Shown here piece by piece: positions 1 to 7,904 of a DNA stretch of 33,960 bases. The notes beneath the pieces are model-generated. The model saw nothing but the letters and a program-made list of their open reading frames with translations. It did not search any database and was not told where the DNA came from. Numbering within the stretch: position 1 is the first letter of the stretch; the number at the start of each line of letters is the position of its first letter. This DNA comes from JAVZJR01 sp964435235 (lineage in GTDB: Archaea > Micrarchaeota > Micrarchaeia > Anstonellales > Bilamarchaeaceae), in contig CAYSXZ010000020.1 of assembly GCA_964435235.1 (NCBI GenBank), forward strand, positions 1 to 33,960. Reading direction: 5' to 3'. The translations under genes were made by a program, and so were the position numbers.

Positions 1-11
1 AGTATACGCTG

Positions 12-542
12 ATGATGTTTCTTGACGCTGGATGGGAAGACGCATTTCTTCAGTTTATCTGCGATACAAAAGAAAGAAAAGAGGAGGGATGGAAACCCAT
101 TAGTCGTGCCTTGCAGAATATACTATCATCCGAAAATTACAGAAATAGCATAAGAAAGTATTTTCAGAAAGCAATAAGAAACCAGAACACATATCAACAT
201 GTACTTTTCTATCTCCCGAGAATAAAGGATACTGCGTTAATAGCAGAATTCAAAAGAGAATTAATTATATATGCGAAAGGGAACGCTGATGAAAGCCAAG
301 AAAATGCGATGAAATCCTTGGCGTTGTTAGAAGACGATGAGGATGCAAAGGAGGTCATCCTTAGCCTTCTTAAGCACTGGGATGCTGATGTAAGACGAAA
401 GGCGGCAACTTTAATAAAAGATATGAAAATTGATGAAAGAGGAATGAAACTTATTGAGGAAAGAGCAGAAACGGAAACAAACGATGAGATTAAAAGAATG
501 CTCATGAGAAAAGTGAGTTTATGGAAGAGGAAGAAGAAATAG
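12..542 (+). CDS. Hypothetical helical-repeat (HEAT-like) protein, possibly 5'-partial
   Basis: A protein of about 176 residues, almost entirely helical and charged. The C-terminal half (about residues 95-165) has the A-L-L-x-D-x-D-A-K pattern followed by V-R-R-K-A-A-x-L, which is typical of HEAT-like repeats. The reading frame is open back to the window edge, so the true start may lie upstream; the ATG at 12 is the first one inside the window. Its last 22 bases overlap the KH-protein gene, and the same operon continues into top6B and top6A. In many archaea a RIO-type kinase sits at this position, but I see no kinase motifs here. Function is unknown. A scaffold role in ribosome assembly is only a guess from the neighbours. 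Confidence 0.6.
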   Translation: MMFLDAGWEDAFLQFICDTKERKEEGWKPISRALQNILSSENYRNSIRKYFQKAIRNQNTYQHVLFYLPRIKDTALIAEFKRELIIYAKGNADESQENAMKSLALLEDDEDAKEVILSLLKHWDADVRRKAATLIKDMKIDERGMKLIEERAETETNDEIKRMLMRKVSLWKRKKK

Positions 543-1057
543 TGAGAATACCAGCAGAGAGAATCGGTGTCTTAGTAGGAGAAAGAGGAAGAAATAAGAC
601 TATGTTAGAGAAAGGGTGCAATATAAAACTCACTGTGACATCTGATGGAGAAGTAACAATTAAGGGCGAGAGTACAGATGTTTTTTTCGCAAAGGATATA
701 GTGTTGGCTATAGGGCGTGGTTTCGAACCTTCGATTGCAATGATGCTTACCAAGCACGACCATGCTCTCTACATCTTTCATCTCAAGGAATATCTTTCTA
801 CGGATAGGGCTATAACTAGGATAAAAGGAAGAGTGATCGGAGAGAATGGTAGGATGAAGGAGGAGATAGAAAATGCAACGGGTTCATTTATAAGCGTTTA
901 TGGCAATACCATCGGAATCATATCTAGAATAGATTCCATGGAATATGCAAAAAAGGCGATAGAAATGCTTATCGGTGGTGCAAAGCACTCCACTGTTTAC
1001 GCTTATCTCGCAAAGGTTAAAAGAAGAATATTTGAAGAGAGAATAAGAGGATTATAG
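521..1057 (+). CDS. Pno1/Dim2-like KH domain RNA-binding protein
   Basis: A 178-residue protein with two KH modules. The first carries the loop G-E-R-G near residue 20, within V-L-V-G-E-R-G-R-N-K. The second carries G-E-N-G near residue 110, within R-V-I-G-E-N-G-R-M-K-E, followed by the usual I-E-x-x-T-G strand. This two-KH layout and length match archaeal homologues of Pno1/Dim2, which in eukaryotes bind pre-18S rRNA during small-subunit maturation. The start at 521 lies inside the upstream gene (22-base overlap), so translation is probably coupled. It is followed 32 bases later by top6B, a gene order familiar from other archaea. The family call is strong; the role in 16S maturation is inferred from the family. 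Confidence 0.85.
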   Translation: MEEEEEIVRIPAERIGVLVGERGRNKTMLEKGCNIKLTVTSDGEVTIKGESTDVFFAKDIVLAIGRGFEPSIAMMLTKHDHALYIFHLKEYLSTDRAITRIKGRVIGENGRMKEEIENATGSFISVYGNTIGIISRIDSMEYAKKAIEMLIGGAKHSTVYAYLAKVKRRIFEERIRGL

Positions 1058-1089
1058 CAAGAGGATTAACTGATGGTAGGTGACTTCCC

Positions 1090-2706
1090 ATGGCAGTAGA
1101 TATCTTCAGGGGTTTTAAGGAGCACTCTGTAGCGGAATTCTTCAAGAAGAATAGGCAGATGTTAGGTTTCACTGGAAAGATTCGCTCTCTTACAATGGTA
1201 ATTCATGAACTTGTTACAAACTCGCTCGACGCCTGCGAAGAAGCCAACATTCTTCCAGAAATTTATGTAGAGGTAAAAGAGCTTGGTGAAGAACATTACC
1301 AAGTCACTGTGAAAGACAATGGTCCTGGAATTCCAGAAAATTACATAGGAAAGGCTCTCGGGATGATGCTTGCTGGCACAAAGTTCAATAGATACATGCA
1401 ACAGAGGGGCCAACAAGGAATAGGAGGTTCCGGTTGTACTATGCTTTCTTACATAACTACGGGCCAGCCAGTAAGGGCGATATCATGCAACAGCGGCCTC
1501 AGAAAAGAATACGAAATTTCTATAGATTTAAAAAAGAACAAACCTATTGTAAACAAACTTCTGGAGGAACAAACAGAAGAGCATGGTCTTACTTTTATAG
1601 GACAATATAAAGACATGAAGTACGAAAAAAGTAATAAAAGCCCATTCGAATATATAAGAAGGACAGCACTCGCTAATCCGCATGCCGCTCTTACCTTCAA
1701 AGAACCAACAGGAGAAGTTGTCGTTTTCCCTAGGTCTGTCGAAGCTAATCCACCAAAACCTTATGAGATAAAACCACATCCTCTTGGTATAACTACACAC
1801 GACCTTCTTGAATTTGCACAGCATTATGGCGGTGAATACAGAAAGACCTCCACGTTTCTTCAGGAAGTTTTCTCAAGAATTACACCTAATAAGATAGCGG
1901 AGCTTAAGGAGGTTGCGCCAGATATAGATTTCGAAAAACCACCAACCGAGCTTATTTGGGAGGATGCAGAGAAAATTACAAAGGCGTTCCAAAAAATAAA
2001 ATGGATCGCTCCCCCTATGGATTCCTTAGTGCCGATAGGAAAGAATCAGATAGAGGCATCGTTCAAAAACATATTCAATCCAGAAATTCTTGTTGTTACA
2101 GAGAGAAGCCCAAAGGTCTACAGAGGAGGAATCCCTTTCATGGTTGAAGTTGGAATAGCATATGGTGGTGGGGTGAAGGATGCAGGAAAAACTGGAGAGA
2201 TAATGCGATTTGCCAACAAGGTTCCTCTACTTTTTGATTCTTCTGGTTGTGCAATAACAGAAACTGTAAAGAGCATAGAGTGGGGTAGGTATAATCTTAA
2301 GAATTTTGAGGAGGAACCAATTGTCGTGCTCGTTAATTTTGTCAGCGTATACGTACCTTACACGAGTGCAGGAAAGCTCGCGATATCTATGGAAGACGAC
2401 ATAGAAGACGAGATAAGATATGCTGTCATGGAAGCAGCGCGCGGAATTCAGAAGTATATCTCTGGTAAGAGAAGAGCAACTGAAATAGCAACGAAGAAAA
2501 AGGTAATAAGCAGATACGTGCCACAACTAGCAAACGATTTATCAGTATTAACTAAGAAACCTAAGGAAGAGATAGAGAAAAAGCTTATTGAAATAATAGA
2601 GAAAAAATATTCTGGTGCAAACGAAAGCGAGGAGGAAGAAGACGAGCTTCTTCAACTAGAGGATAATAAGAATAACGAAAGGGAGATTGAGGGTGAGAAT
2701 GAATGA
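1090..2706 (+). CDS. top6B: DNA topoisomerase VI subunit B
   Basis: A 538-residue GHKL ATPase subunit of type IIB topoisomerase, which drives ATP-dependent strand passage with subunit A. The ATP-binding motifs are clear. E40 and N44 lie in the N-box helix (H-E-L-V-T-N-S-L-D-A), D76-N-G-P-G-I-P forms the second motif, and G-Q-Q-G-I-G-G-S-G near residues 107-115 forms the lid motif. A transducer-like region follows, and the last ~40 residues are acidic and low in complexity. An AGGTGA ribosome site precedes the ATG at 1090. The stop overlaps the start of top6A in an ATGA arrangement, so the two subunits are probably made in a fixed ratio. Length is typical for the family. Confidence 0.97.
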   Translation: MAVDIFRGFKEHSVAEFFKKNRQMLGFTGKIRSLTMVIHELVTNSLDACEEANILPEIYVEVKELGEEHYQVTVKDNGPGIPENYIGKALGMMLAGTKFNRYMQQRGQQGIGGSGCTMLSYITTGQPVRAISCNSGLRKEYEISIDLKKNKPIVNKLLEEQTEEHGLTFIGQYKDMKYEKSNKSPFEYIRRTALANPHAALTFKEPTGEVVVFPRSVEANPPKPYEIKPHPLGITTHDLLEFAQHYGGEYRKTSTFLQEVFSRITPNKIAELKEVAPDIDFEKPPTELIWEDAEKITKAFQKIKWIAPPMDSLVPIGKNQIEASFKNIFNPEILVVTERSPKVYRGGIPFMVEVGIAYGGGVKDAGKTGEIMRFANKVPLLFDSSGCAITETVKSIEWGRYNLKNFEEEPIVVLVNFVSVYVPYTSAGKLAISMEDDIEDEIRYAVMEAARGIQKYISGKRRATEIATKKKVISRYVPQLANDLSVLTKKPKEEIEKKLIEIIEKKYSGANESEEEEDELLQLEDNKNNEREIEGENE

Positions 2707-3797
2707 GTAAGGAAACACAAAAAAAACTAGAAGAACTTGGAAGAAAAATGGCAACGGATATAGAAAATGAAAAGGGGCCTGAATTCGAAACAGCACTAAG
2801 AACAAAGAGCAATACTATTTATGATGAGAGCATAGGGTGTTTAAGAGTCGGAGAAAAAAAGGAAGTTAGAAAGTTTATGAGCGTTGCTCAGGCAAGAACC
2901 TTTATGCAGACTGTTGCAATAGCTGCAAAAACGAAACAATTTCTTGAGCAAAATCTCCATACAAGTATAAGAGGTCTTTTTTATCAATTAAAATTCTCTC
3001 TTGGCGACGATATGGATGAAGATCTGTTCTCTGAGCAGAGCGAAAGTAACGCACTTCTCGAAGATTTAGAGGCAGCCCTTAAACTCAAGAGAGAGGATCT
3101 CAACCTTACTACTGATAGAAAAGGATTTGTTGCGGGGCCTATGGTGATAAGAGATAAATTTGGCGGAGAGGAGATAACTATAGATTGCAGAAAACAAGGA
3201 AGAAGCGGATGGAGCATACCAAGCGATGTTGATAATGGAATGGAGATAATGGAGATAGAGGCTGACTATATCCTCGTAGTAGAGAAGGACGCGCTTTGGC
3301 AACGATTGAATGAGGATCAGTTCTGGAAAAAAGATAACTGTGTCGTGATTACACCAAAAGGTCAGTCCACAAGGGGAACAAGAAGGCTGCTCAGAAAACT
3401 AGCAGACATGAAACTTCCAATTTACTGTTTCATGGACTGTGACGCTTGGGGATGGTACATATACTGGACAATAAAGACAGGCAGTATGAACCTTGCATAT
3501 CTCGGAAGAGACTTTGCTGTACCAGAAGCAAGGTTTATTGGGGTTACGATGAGCGATATCGAAGAATATGATTTTCTCCAGAAGCTAACAATAAAGGCAA
3601 AGGATGTGGACTTGAAGCGCGCTGAAGAGATGCTCAGCTATCCCTGGATAAATAGACACAAAGAATGGGTGAAGGAACTTAAACTCGTCCTTAAAACAAA
3701 AAAGAAATTGGAACAGGATGCATTGCAAGGGCAGAGGCTTACCTTTGTTGGAGATTACATAAGGGATAAGATTGAAAAAAAGAAATGGCTGCCTTAG
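2703..3797 (+). CDS. top6A: DNA topoisomerase VI subunit A (Spo11-like)
   Basis: A 364-residue DNA-cleaving subunit related to Spo11. The likely catalytic tyrosine is Y94 in the winged-helix domain (I-R-G-L-F-Y-Q-L-K). The TOPRIM metal site is visible as E194 (L-V-V-E-K-D-A-L) and the D245-C-D247 pair in F-M-D-C-D-A-W-G. The gene begins in an ATGA overlap with top6B and the product completes the A2B2 enzyme. Length matches the usual 350-390 residues. Its final bases overlap by four with the end of the convergent membrane-protein gene. The tyrosine assignment rests on motif position, not on an alignment. Confidence 0.96.
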   Translation: MSKETQKKLEELGRKMATDIENEKGPEFETALRTKSNTIYDESIGCLRVGEKKEVRKFMSVAQARTFMQTVAIAAKTKQFLEQNLHTSIRGLFYQLKFSLGDDMDEDLFSEQSESNALLEDLEAALKLKREDLNLTTDRKGFVAGPMVIRDKFGGEEITIDCRKQGRSGWSIPSDVDNGMEIMEIEADYILVVEKDALWQRLNEDQFWKKDNCVVITPKGQSTRGTRRLLRKLADMKLPIYCFMDCDAWGWYIYWTIKTGSMNLAYLGRDFAVPEARFIGVTMSDIEEYDFLQKLTIKAKDVDLKRAEEMLSYPWINRHKEWVKELKLVLKTKKKLEQDALQGQRLTFVGDYIRDKIEKKKWLP

Positions 3798-4453
3798 CGT
3801 CTTCGTGCATCATTCTCCTTTTTCTGAGAAGAAGGGTTTTTATATCCAAAGAAAATAAATACGTCGTATATTAGTCTTAGCGCGATCTCAAATCCAATTA
3901 TCAGTTTGAGGTAGAAGACTACGATAGGAACAAATGTCCCGCGGATTATCTGTTCGCTTGGGAATGGTTGACGCTCAAGCATTGCAGGATCAAGAAGAAC
4001 TGCAGCTACGAAAGTAAGAGGAAGAAGCTTCGCCATCTCTATAGCTGCTGTTTCGTCTAGGTATGCAAGACAACGAATAACAGCTAGAACAAGAGCAGCA
4101 ACCAAAAGTATCTGTTCAAAATTTACAGAACTAAGAAATATCAAGGTATAGGACACAAATAAAAACCAGAAGATGATGTATATAGGAAATAGTATGAGGT
4201 TCTTCAGGATGTAAGAGCCGATTTCGAATACCTTCCCTAGAGCATGTTTATCTTCGAGATAAACAGTGAACATATCTCTTTTAGAAAGTCGTGAGTAAAA
4301 GAGAACTAAGACATAGACGTAAAATGTTAAGATAAAAACAGAAAGTAAGAATGTGATTGTTTTATCCTCAGAAACAGTAATTGCGTTATATATCTCTCCT
4401 ATTCTTACTGTTATTTCGCTTCCTATATTCTCAATTGTTTGAGTTATCCCCAT
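3794..4453 (-). CDS. Polytopic membrane protein of unknown function
   Basis: A 219-residue protein with an amphipathic N-terminus and about four or five hydrophobic segments, roughly at residues 33-54, 82-108, 113-128, 142-158 and 174-197. It ends in a basic, polar tail. I do not recognise a family and see no catalytic motif. A TATA-like element at 4475-4483 lies about 26 bases before the ATG, so the gene probably has its own leaderless promoter. It runs against top6A and the two genes overlap by four bases at their ends, so the pairing is not an operon. It is probably a real gene because the frame is long and hydrophobic segments alternate with polar loops. Confidence 0.75.
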   Translation of the reverse strand: MGITQTIENIGSEITVRIGEIYNAITVSEDKTITFLLSVFILTFYVYVLVLFYSRLSKRDMFTVYLEDKHALGKVFEIGSYILKNLILFPIYIIFWFLFVSYTLIFLSSVNFEQILLVAALVLAVIRCLAYLDETAAIEMAKLLPLTFVAAVLLDPAMLERQPFPSEQIIRGTFVPIVVFYLKLIIGFEIALRLIYDVFIFFGYKNPSSQKKENDARRR

Positions 4454-4474
4454 GGTGTGTTATCTAATCATACC

Positions 4475-4483
4475 TTTTAAAAA
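4475..4483 (-). promoter_or_regulatory. TATA box of the membrane-protein gene
   Basis: The minus strand reads TTTTTAAAA, centred about 26 bases upstream of the ATG at 4453. This spacing places transcription start at or next to the start codon, as in leaderless archaeal genes. No experimental support; the call rests on sequence and spacing. Confidence 0.5.
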
Positions 4484-4524
4484 TTAATGGATATGTCGCT
4501 TAGTTTTTTCTTATGCCCGCTTCG

Positions 4525-5148
4525 TCAGTATCTTGGTATGAAAACAGTTCGCCTTCCATGCACTTCGTATCTCCATTTTGCAAATGAATCGATGACCCTC
4601 GCATATGCTCTATGTTCGTGTTTTAGGATCTTCTCTGCAACTTCATCTCCGCTCTTACAGTCGCTTATATCAACTGCTTCTTGATAAATAATTGGACCGC
4701 CATCGACATCGTCTGTTACAAAATGAATCGTTAGCCCGCTTACCTTACAACCATAATCGAATGCATCCTGCTGAGCGTTCGTGCTTCCCTTGAAGGCAGG
4801 AAGGAGAGATGGATGGATATTTATTATTCTATACTTATATGCATCGAGAAGTTCTTTTGAGACGATTATGCGCATGTATCCTGCAAGAACTACTAGTTGA
4901 ATGCGATATCTGTCCAGTACACTTTTTATCTCGAGATCGAATTTTTCGCGGTCCTGAAACTTCTTTCTGTCTACTATCTCTACAGGAATATTGTTTGCCC
5001 TCGCAATATCTATCGCCCTCGCTGTAGGATTGTCTGTAATTAGAACTTTTATCTCAGCTGCGCACTCCCCTCGTTTTATTGCTTCTATTATTGCAAGGAA
5101 ATTGCTACCGCGACCGGATGCGAGAACGGCAATTGGAATTTTTTCCAT
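4525..5148 (-). CDS. purN: Phosphoribosylglycinamide formyltransferase (GAR transformylase)
   Basis: A 207-residue enzyme that transfers a formyl group from 10-formyl-tetrahydrofolate to GAR in purine synthesis. The N-terminal loop S-G-R-G-S-N (11-16) binds the ribotide phosphate. The catalytic set is visible as N110 and H112 in I-N-I-H-P-S-L-L-P and the aspartate of D-D-V-D-G-G-P-I-I near 149. Length equals the bacterial PurN norm. The ATG at 5148 directly precedes the conserved first strand, so this start is convincing. The gene stands alone; another purine gene, purB, lies about 26 kb away. Many archaea use PurT instead, so a PurN suggests a folate-dependent route here. Confidence 0.95.
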   Translation of the reverse strand: MEKIPIAVLASGRGSNFLAIIEAIKRGECAAEIKVLITDNPTARAIDIARANNIPVEIVDRKKFQDREKFDLEIKSVLDRYRIQLVVLAGYMRIIVSKELLDAYKYRIINIHPSLLPAFKGSTNAQQDAFDYGCKVSGLTIHFVTDDVDGGPIIYQEAVDISDCKSGDEVAEKILKHEHRAYARVIDSFAKWRYEVHGRRTVFIPRY

Positions 5149-5199
5149 GATCTATATGAAGTAGAAAAGGATTAAAATCAGCATTTTCCAGCGCGCTAA

Positions 5200-5320
5200 C
5201 GGGCCCGGAGGGATTTGAACCCTCGACCTTCGCCTTTCTCCCCAACTTAAACTGAAGAAATCGCTGGTTTCCGTGGTTCGGTAGGAGAGCGCCGCTCTAT
5301 CCAAGCTGAGCTACGAGCCC
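5200..5320 (-). tRNA. tRNA-Arg(CCU) with 46-nt intron
   Basis: On the minus strand the 7-bp acceptor GGGCTCG/CGGGCCC, D arm GCTC/GAGC and T arm GAGGG-TTCAAAT-CCCTC are clear. The anticodon is CCT, and no CCA is encoded. The anticodon loop is split after position 37 by an intron at 5236-5281. The bulge-helix-bulge is near textbook: a central CTCC/GGAG helix flanked by three-base bulges TAC and AAA, each cut after its second base, giving a 75-nt mature tRNA. The anticodon stem has one apparent G27-A43 mismatch. A TCC (Gly) reading was considered but would not fit the loop geometry. The GGGCxCG acceptor also fits archaeal tRNA-Arg. Confidence 0.9.
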
Positions 5321-5413
5321 ACTGTTTCCAATTTCTTATGCAGAAGAACTTTAAATTTTTTACAACCAATGGTTTTTTATTCACTTTCGGATTTATTACA
5401 TATAGGTGTTTTC

Positions 5414-5983
5414 ATGGCTATAAAAGTAAAAGAAGAGGAGTTGGCTGGGATAGCCAAAAGCTATGGAATGAAGCATGCGTACAAGGTGAATCTAGGAGAT
5501 TATTCAATAATTATAGTTTCAGACAACGAGAAACCTCAGAGTCGTGCGGCCATCCTAGATCAGATAAAAAATCCTGAAAATGTTATCCTTAGAGGAAAAG
5601 ATTTGAAAAGACTTGATGAGAACCAAGTAAAATACGCTGCTAGAAGATATCTGTCAACATTTTCTGAAAATGAGAAAAAAGAATATTACACCCATAAAAT
5701 TCCCACGAAAATTAAAGAGATGCCTTTTACTCTTGTTGTGTCTGCTGAGAAACCAAAGTCTAAAAAAGAGAAGGAAGAAGAGGAAATAAAAGAGAAAATA
5801 GATGTTTATCTCAATTATTGCAAAAAATACGGATTCAAAGAATATTTAACTCCTTTGAAAGGTTATGCTCAATTCCTCGAGGCAGGAGCATTTAAAGAAA
5901 AAGACAAAAAAGACCTGGAAAAGTTATGTGCGGAGATAGAAAAAAGAATAGGAGAAATAGAAGCGAAGAAGAGAGCTGCGTAA
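5414..5983 (+). CDS. Hypothetical lysine-rich protein
   Basis: A protein of 189 residues when started at the ATG at 5414, which follows an AGGTG ribosome site; an in-frame ATG at 5369 would add 15 residues but lacks such a site. The first ~80 residues have a mixed alpha/beta look. A very charged Lys/Glu linker follows (about 118-130), then a helical C-terminus ending in Lys-Arg. No motif that I recognise. The next gene, a phosphoribosyltransferase, starts 17 bases downstream, so the two probably share a transcript. A nucleic-acid-binding role is possible from the charge but not supported by any motif. Confidence 0.65.
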   Translation: MAIKVKEEELAGIAKSYGMKHAYKVNLGDYSIIIVSDNEKPQSRAAILDQIKNPENVILRGKDLKRLDENQVKYAARRYLSTFSENEKKEYYTHKIPTKIKEMPFTLVVSAEKPKSKKEKEEEEIKEKIDVYLNYCKKYGFKEYLTPLKGYAQFLEAGAFKEKDKKDLEKLCAEIEKRIGEIEAKKRAA

Positions 5984-6000
5984 AAGGTGAAAATATAAAT

Positions 6001-6471
6001 ATGGAATTTCTTAAGATATCGTGGGATGAGGTTGCAAGGCTTTGTGAAGAACTTGGGCAGAAAATAGAGGGTTATCATCCAGATGTTCTGATTGGAATTT
6101 CTAGGGGAGGACTTGTCCCAGTGCGGATACTTTCAGACATACTTGGAATAGATGCAATAGGGATATTGGGCATAAAGTTCTACGAGAAGATAGGAGAAAC
6201 AAAAAATTTTCCTGAGATAGTTCATGAAATGCCTGTAGATGTGGCTGGGAAGAGGGTTCTTATAGTCGATGATGTAGCTGACACAGGAAAGAGCCTTATC
6301 GCTGCTAGGGAGTACGTGCTCAGAAAGGGCGCAAAGGATGTAAAGATAGCGGCTATCCATTTTAAGCCGCAATCCATCCTAAAGCCTGATTATTTCGCTG
6401 CAGTTACCACGGCATGGCTTATTTATCCGTGGGAGAGACACGAAGCTGAAAGAGAACTTCACACATTATAA
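6001..6471 (+). CDS. Purine-type phosphoribosyltransferase (Gpt/Hpt-like)
   Basis: A 156-residue type I phosphoribosyltransferase. The PRPP signature is present near residues 84-97 as V-L-I-V-D-D-V-A-D-T-G-K-S-L. An earlier I-S-R-G-G-L-V-P loop near 34-41 supplies the pyrophosphate-binding arginine. The family salvages purine bases such as xanthine, guanine or hypoxanthine into nucleotides using PRPP; the base preference cannot be read from sequence alone. The ATG at 6001 follows an AAAGGTGA ribosome site and removes a spurious N-terminal extension. The gene ends inside the convergent glutamine synthetase-like gene (13-base overlap). Confidence 0.88.
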   Translation: MEFLKISWDEVARLCEELGQKIEGYHPDVLIGISRGGLVPVRILSDILGIDAIGILGIKFYEKIGETKNFPEIVHEMPVDVAGKRVLIVDDVADTGKSLIAAREYVLRKGAKDVKIAAIHFKPQSILKPDYFAAVTTAWLIYPWERHEAERELHTL

Positions 6472-7835
6472 TAATTTTTGTGGTCTTGCATGCTTATTGC
6501 CTTTCTGTCTTCCTTGTACTGTCTCAGTTTAAGGTCTAGATAATCCTCAAGCAACTCTGCTGGTATTACTCCCTTTATAAATTTGATATCACTTTCAAGA
6601 GCTTCTATGGCCTCGTAGAGATTTGTTGGAAGTTCCTTTGTTACTCTCTTCTTCTTTCCTTCTCTTTCCTCTTCGACAGGATCGCCTGGATCTATCTTAT
6701 TTTTCATTCCATCTAGACCAGCTGCAGCAACGGCAGCATAAGCAAGATATGGATTAACTGATGGATCAGCCCCTGTATACACCACTCTTTTTGTTTCTTT
6801 TATATTTTTCTTTGCATATGGTATGTACACAAGCGCATCCTTCTCTTTCGCGCTCCAACCTACAATATTCGGATTAGCAGCCATCTTCTTATAAGAGTTT
6901 GGCAACGGCGCTGTGAATAATGAAAGGGCTGGTGCATGCTCGAGCAATCCCCCTATGTAGTATCTGGCAGCCTGGCTTATCTGCGCATACGAATCCTTTG
7001 CGTCATAGAATAAATTATTATCTGCAGTCTTCCAAAGGCTCGTTGCTATTTTTAGCGAGTTTCCTCTCTCTCCCTCGACTGGATATGGCATGAATGTGCA
7101 GGTTGCATTCACAGCAGCAGCAAGATTTCGCAATACGAATTTGAATGTAATGAATCCATCTGCTGCAGATTTCAGCCCTCTTTCAGCAAGCTCAAATGTC
7201 TGCTGAGCTGTTGGGGATTTTCCATGCCTATGCCCATCTATCATTACTCCAAAACTGTCTTCGAGTGTTTCGGCTGCCTGACATCTTGCAGAATAAAGAG
7301 AATCGAATGGTTGGGCAACATACGCGCCGTTCTTTATATTCGAAAGTGGAGACGGCCCCCAAAATGACTCCCTTGAATCGATAAGTGCGCCGACCCCTCT
7401 TCCTGGTGAGGTTCGGTCGACTGTTACGGTATCAAAGATATAGCAATCTGCCTCCACACCAATTTTCGAATATGATACTCCTGCTGCATTTAGGTTCGTT
7501 TCCATTCTCTCAGCTACATATCTAGAATCTTTAAGGAATCTCTCATTCGATGGCATAGCGACAATATCGCAGATAAACCTCACGCTTGCCGGTTCCCATG
7601 GCAACCTAGCAAGTGTGTCTGGGTCTGGAAGAAGGACTGGTTCTCCTTGCTGGCTTTTTCCGAAAATTTCTTCCAGTTCTCCTATGTGAACCCCTCTTCC
7701 GAATGTGTCCTCTTCTATCTTTCTATTTGAAATGCTCATCCTGTGTAATGTTCCGTCTATACTAAGAAATTGAAGATCGATCCATCTAATCTCATTCGTT
7801 GCAATATACTTTAGAACATCATCTATTGCTGCCAA
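6459..7835 (-). CDS. Glutamine synthetase-like protein with degenerate active site
   Basis: A 458-residue protein with the GS type I fold throughout. The N-terminal beta-Grasp domain (about 1-100) is followed by a catalytic-type domain ending in the well kept N-P-Y-L-A-Y-A-A and G-L-D-G-M-K-N-K-I-D-P-G motifs (361-384). By visual alignment key residues of true GS are altered. The H-x-H-Q-S-L-W motif reads K-I-A-T-S-L-W (262-268). The W-S-A-R-N-R segment reads W-S-A-K-E-K (327-332). The E-V-R-F-P-D strand reads V-Y-T-G-A-D (352-357), losing both the Glu and the Arg. E128 in G-V-E-A-D is retained. The fold is certain, but glutamine synthesis is doubtful; it may ligate another amine, act as a regulator, or be inactive. 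Confidence 0.85.
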   Translation of the reverse strand: MAAIDDVLKYIATNEIRWIDLQFLSIDGTLHRMSISNRKIEEDTFGRGVHIGELEEIFGKSQQGEPVLLPDPDTLARLPWEPASVRFICDIVAMPSNERFLKDSRYVAERMETNLNAAGVSYSKIGVEADCYIFDTVTVDRTSPGRGVGALIDSRESFWGPSPLSNIKNGAYVAQPFDSLYSARCQAAETLEDSFGVMIDGHRHGKSPTAQQTFELAERGLKSAADGFITFKFVLRNLAAAVNATCTFMPYPVEGERGNSLKIATSLWKTADNNLFYDAKDSYAQISQAARYYIGGLLEHAPALSLFTAPLPNSYKKMAANPNIVGWSAKEKDALVYIPYAKKNIKETKRVVYTGADPSVNPYLAYAAVAAAGLDGMKNKIDPGDPVEEEREGKKKRVTKELPTNLYEAIEALESDIKFIKGVIPAELLEDYLDLKLRQYKEDRKAISMQDHKNYYNV

Positions 7836-7904
7836 AATATCACCTCAGATTGAACTCTATACCGATAAATAATAATAAATAGGTTTCGCTCGATTTTTTC
7901 CCTT

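Noticed and set aside
209..505. Antisense open frames within the plus-strand operon, and many similar ones elsewhere
   Set aside because: They lie fully opposite strongly supported genes, are Ser/Leu/Phe-rich as expected for shadows, and lack ribosome sites.
5200..5320. Reading this tRNA as Gly(UCC)
   Set aside because: The loop CT-CCT-A and the bulge-helix-bulge position give CCT as the anticodon, and the GGGCxCG acceptor fits archaeal Arg.
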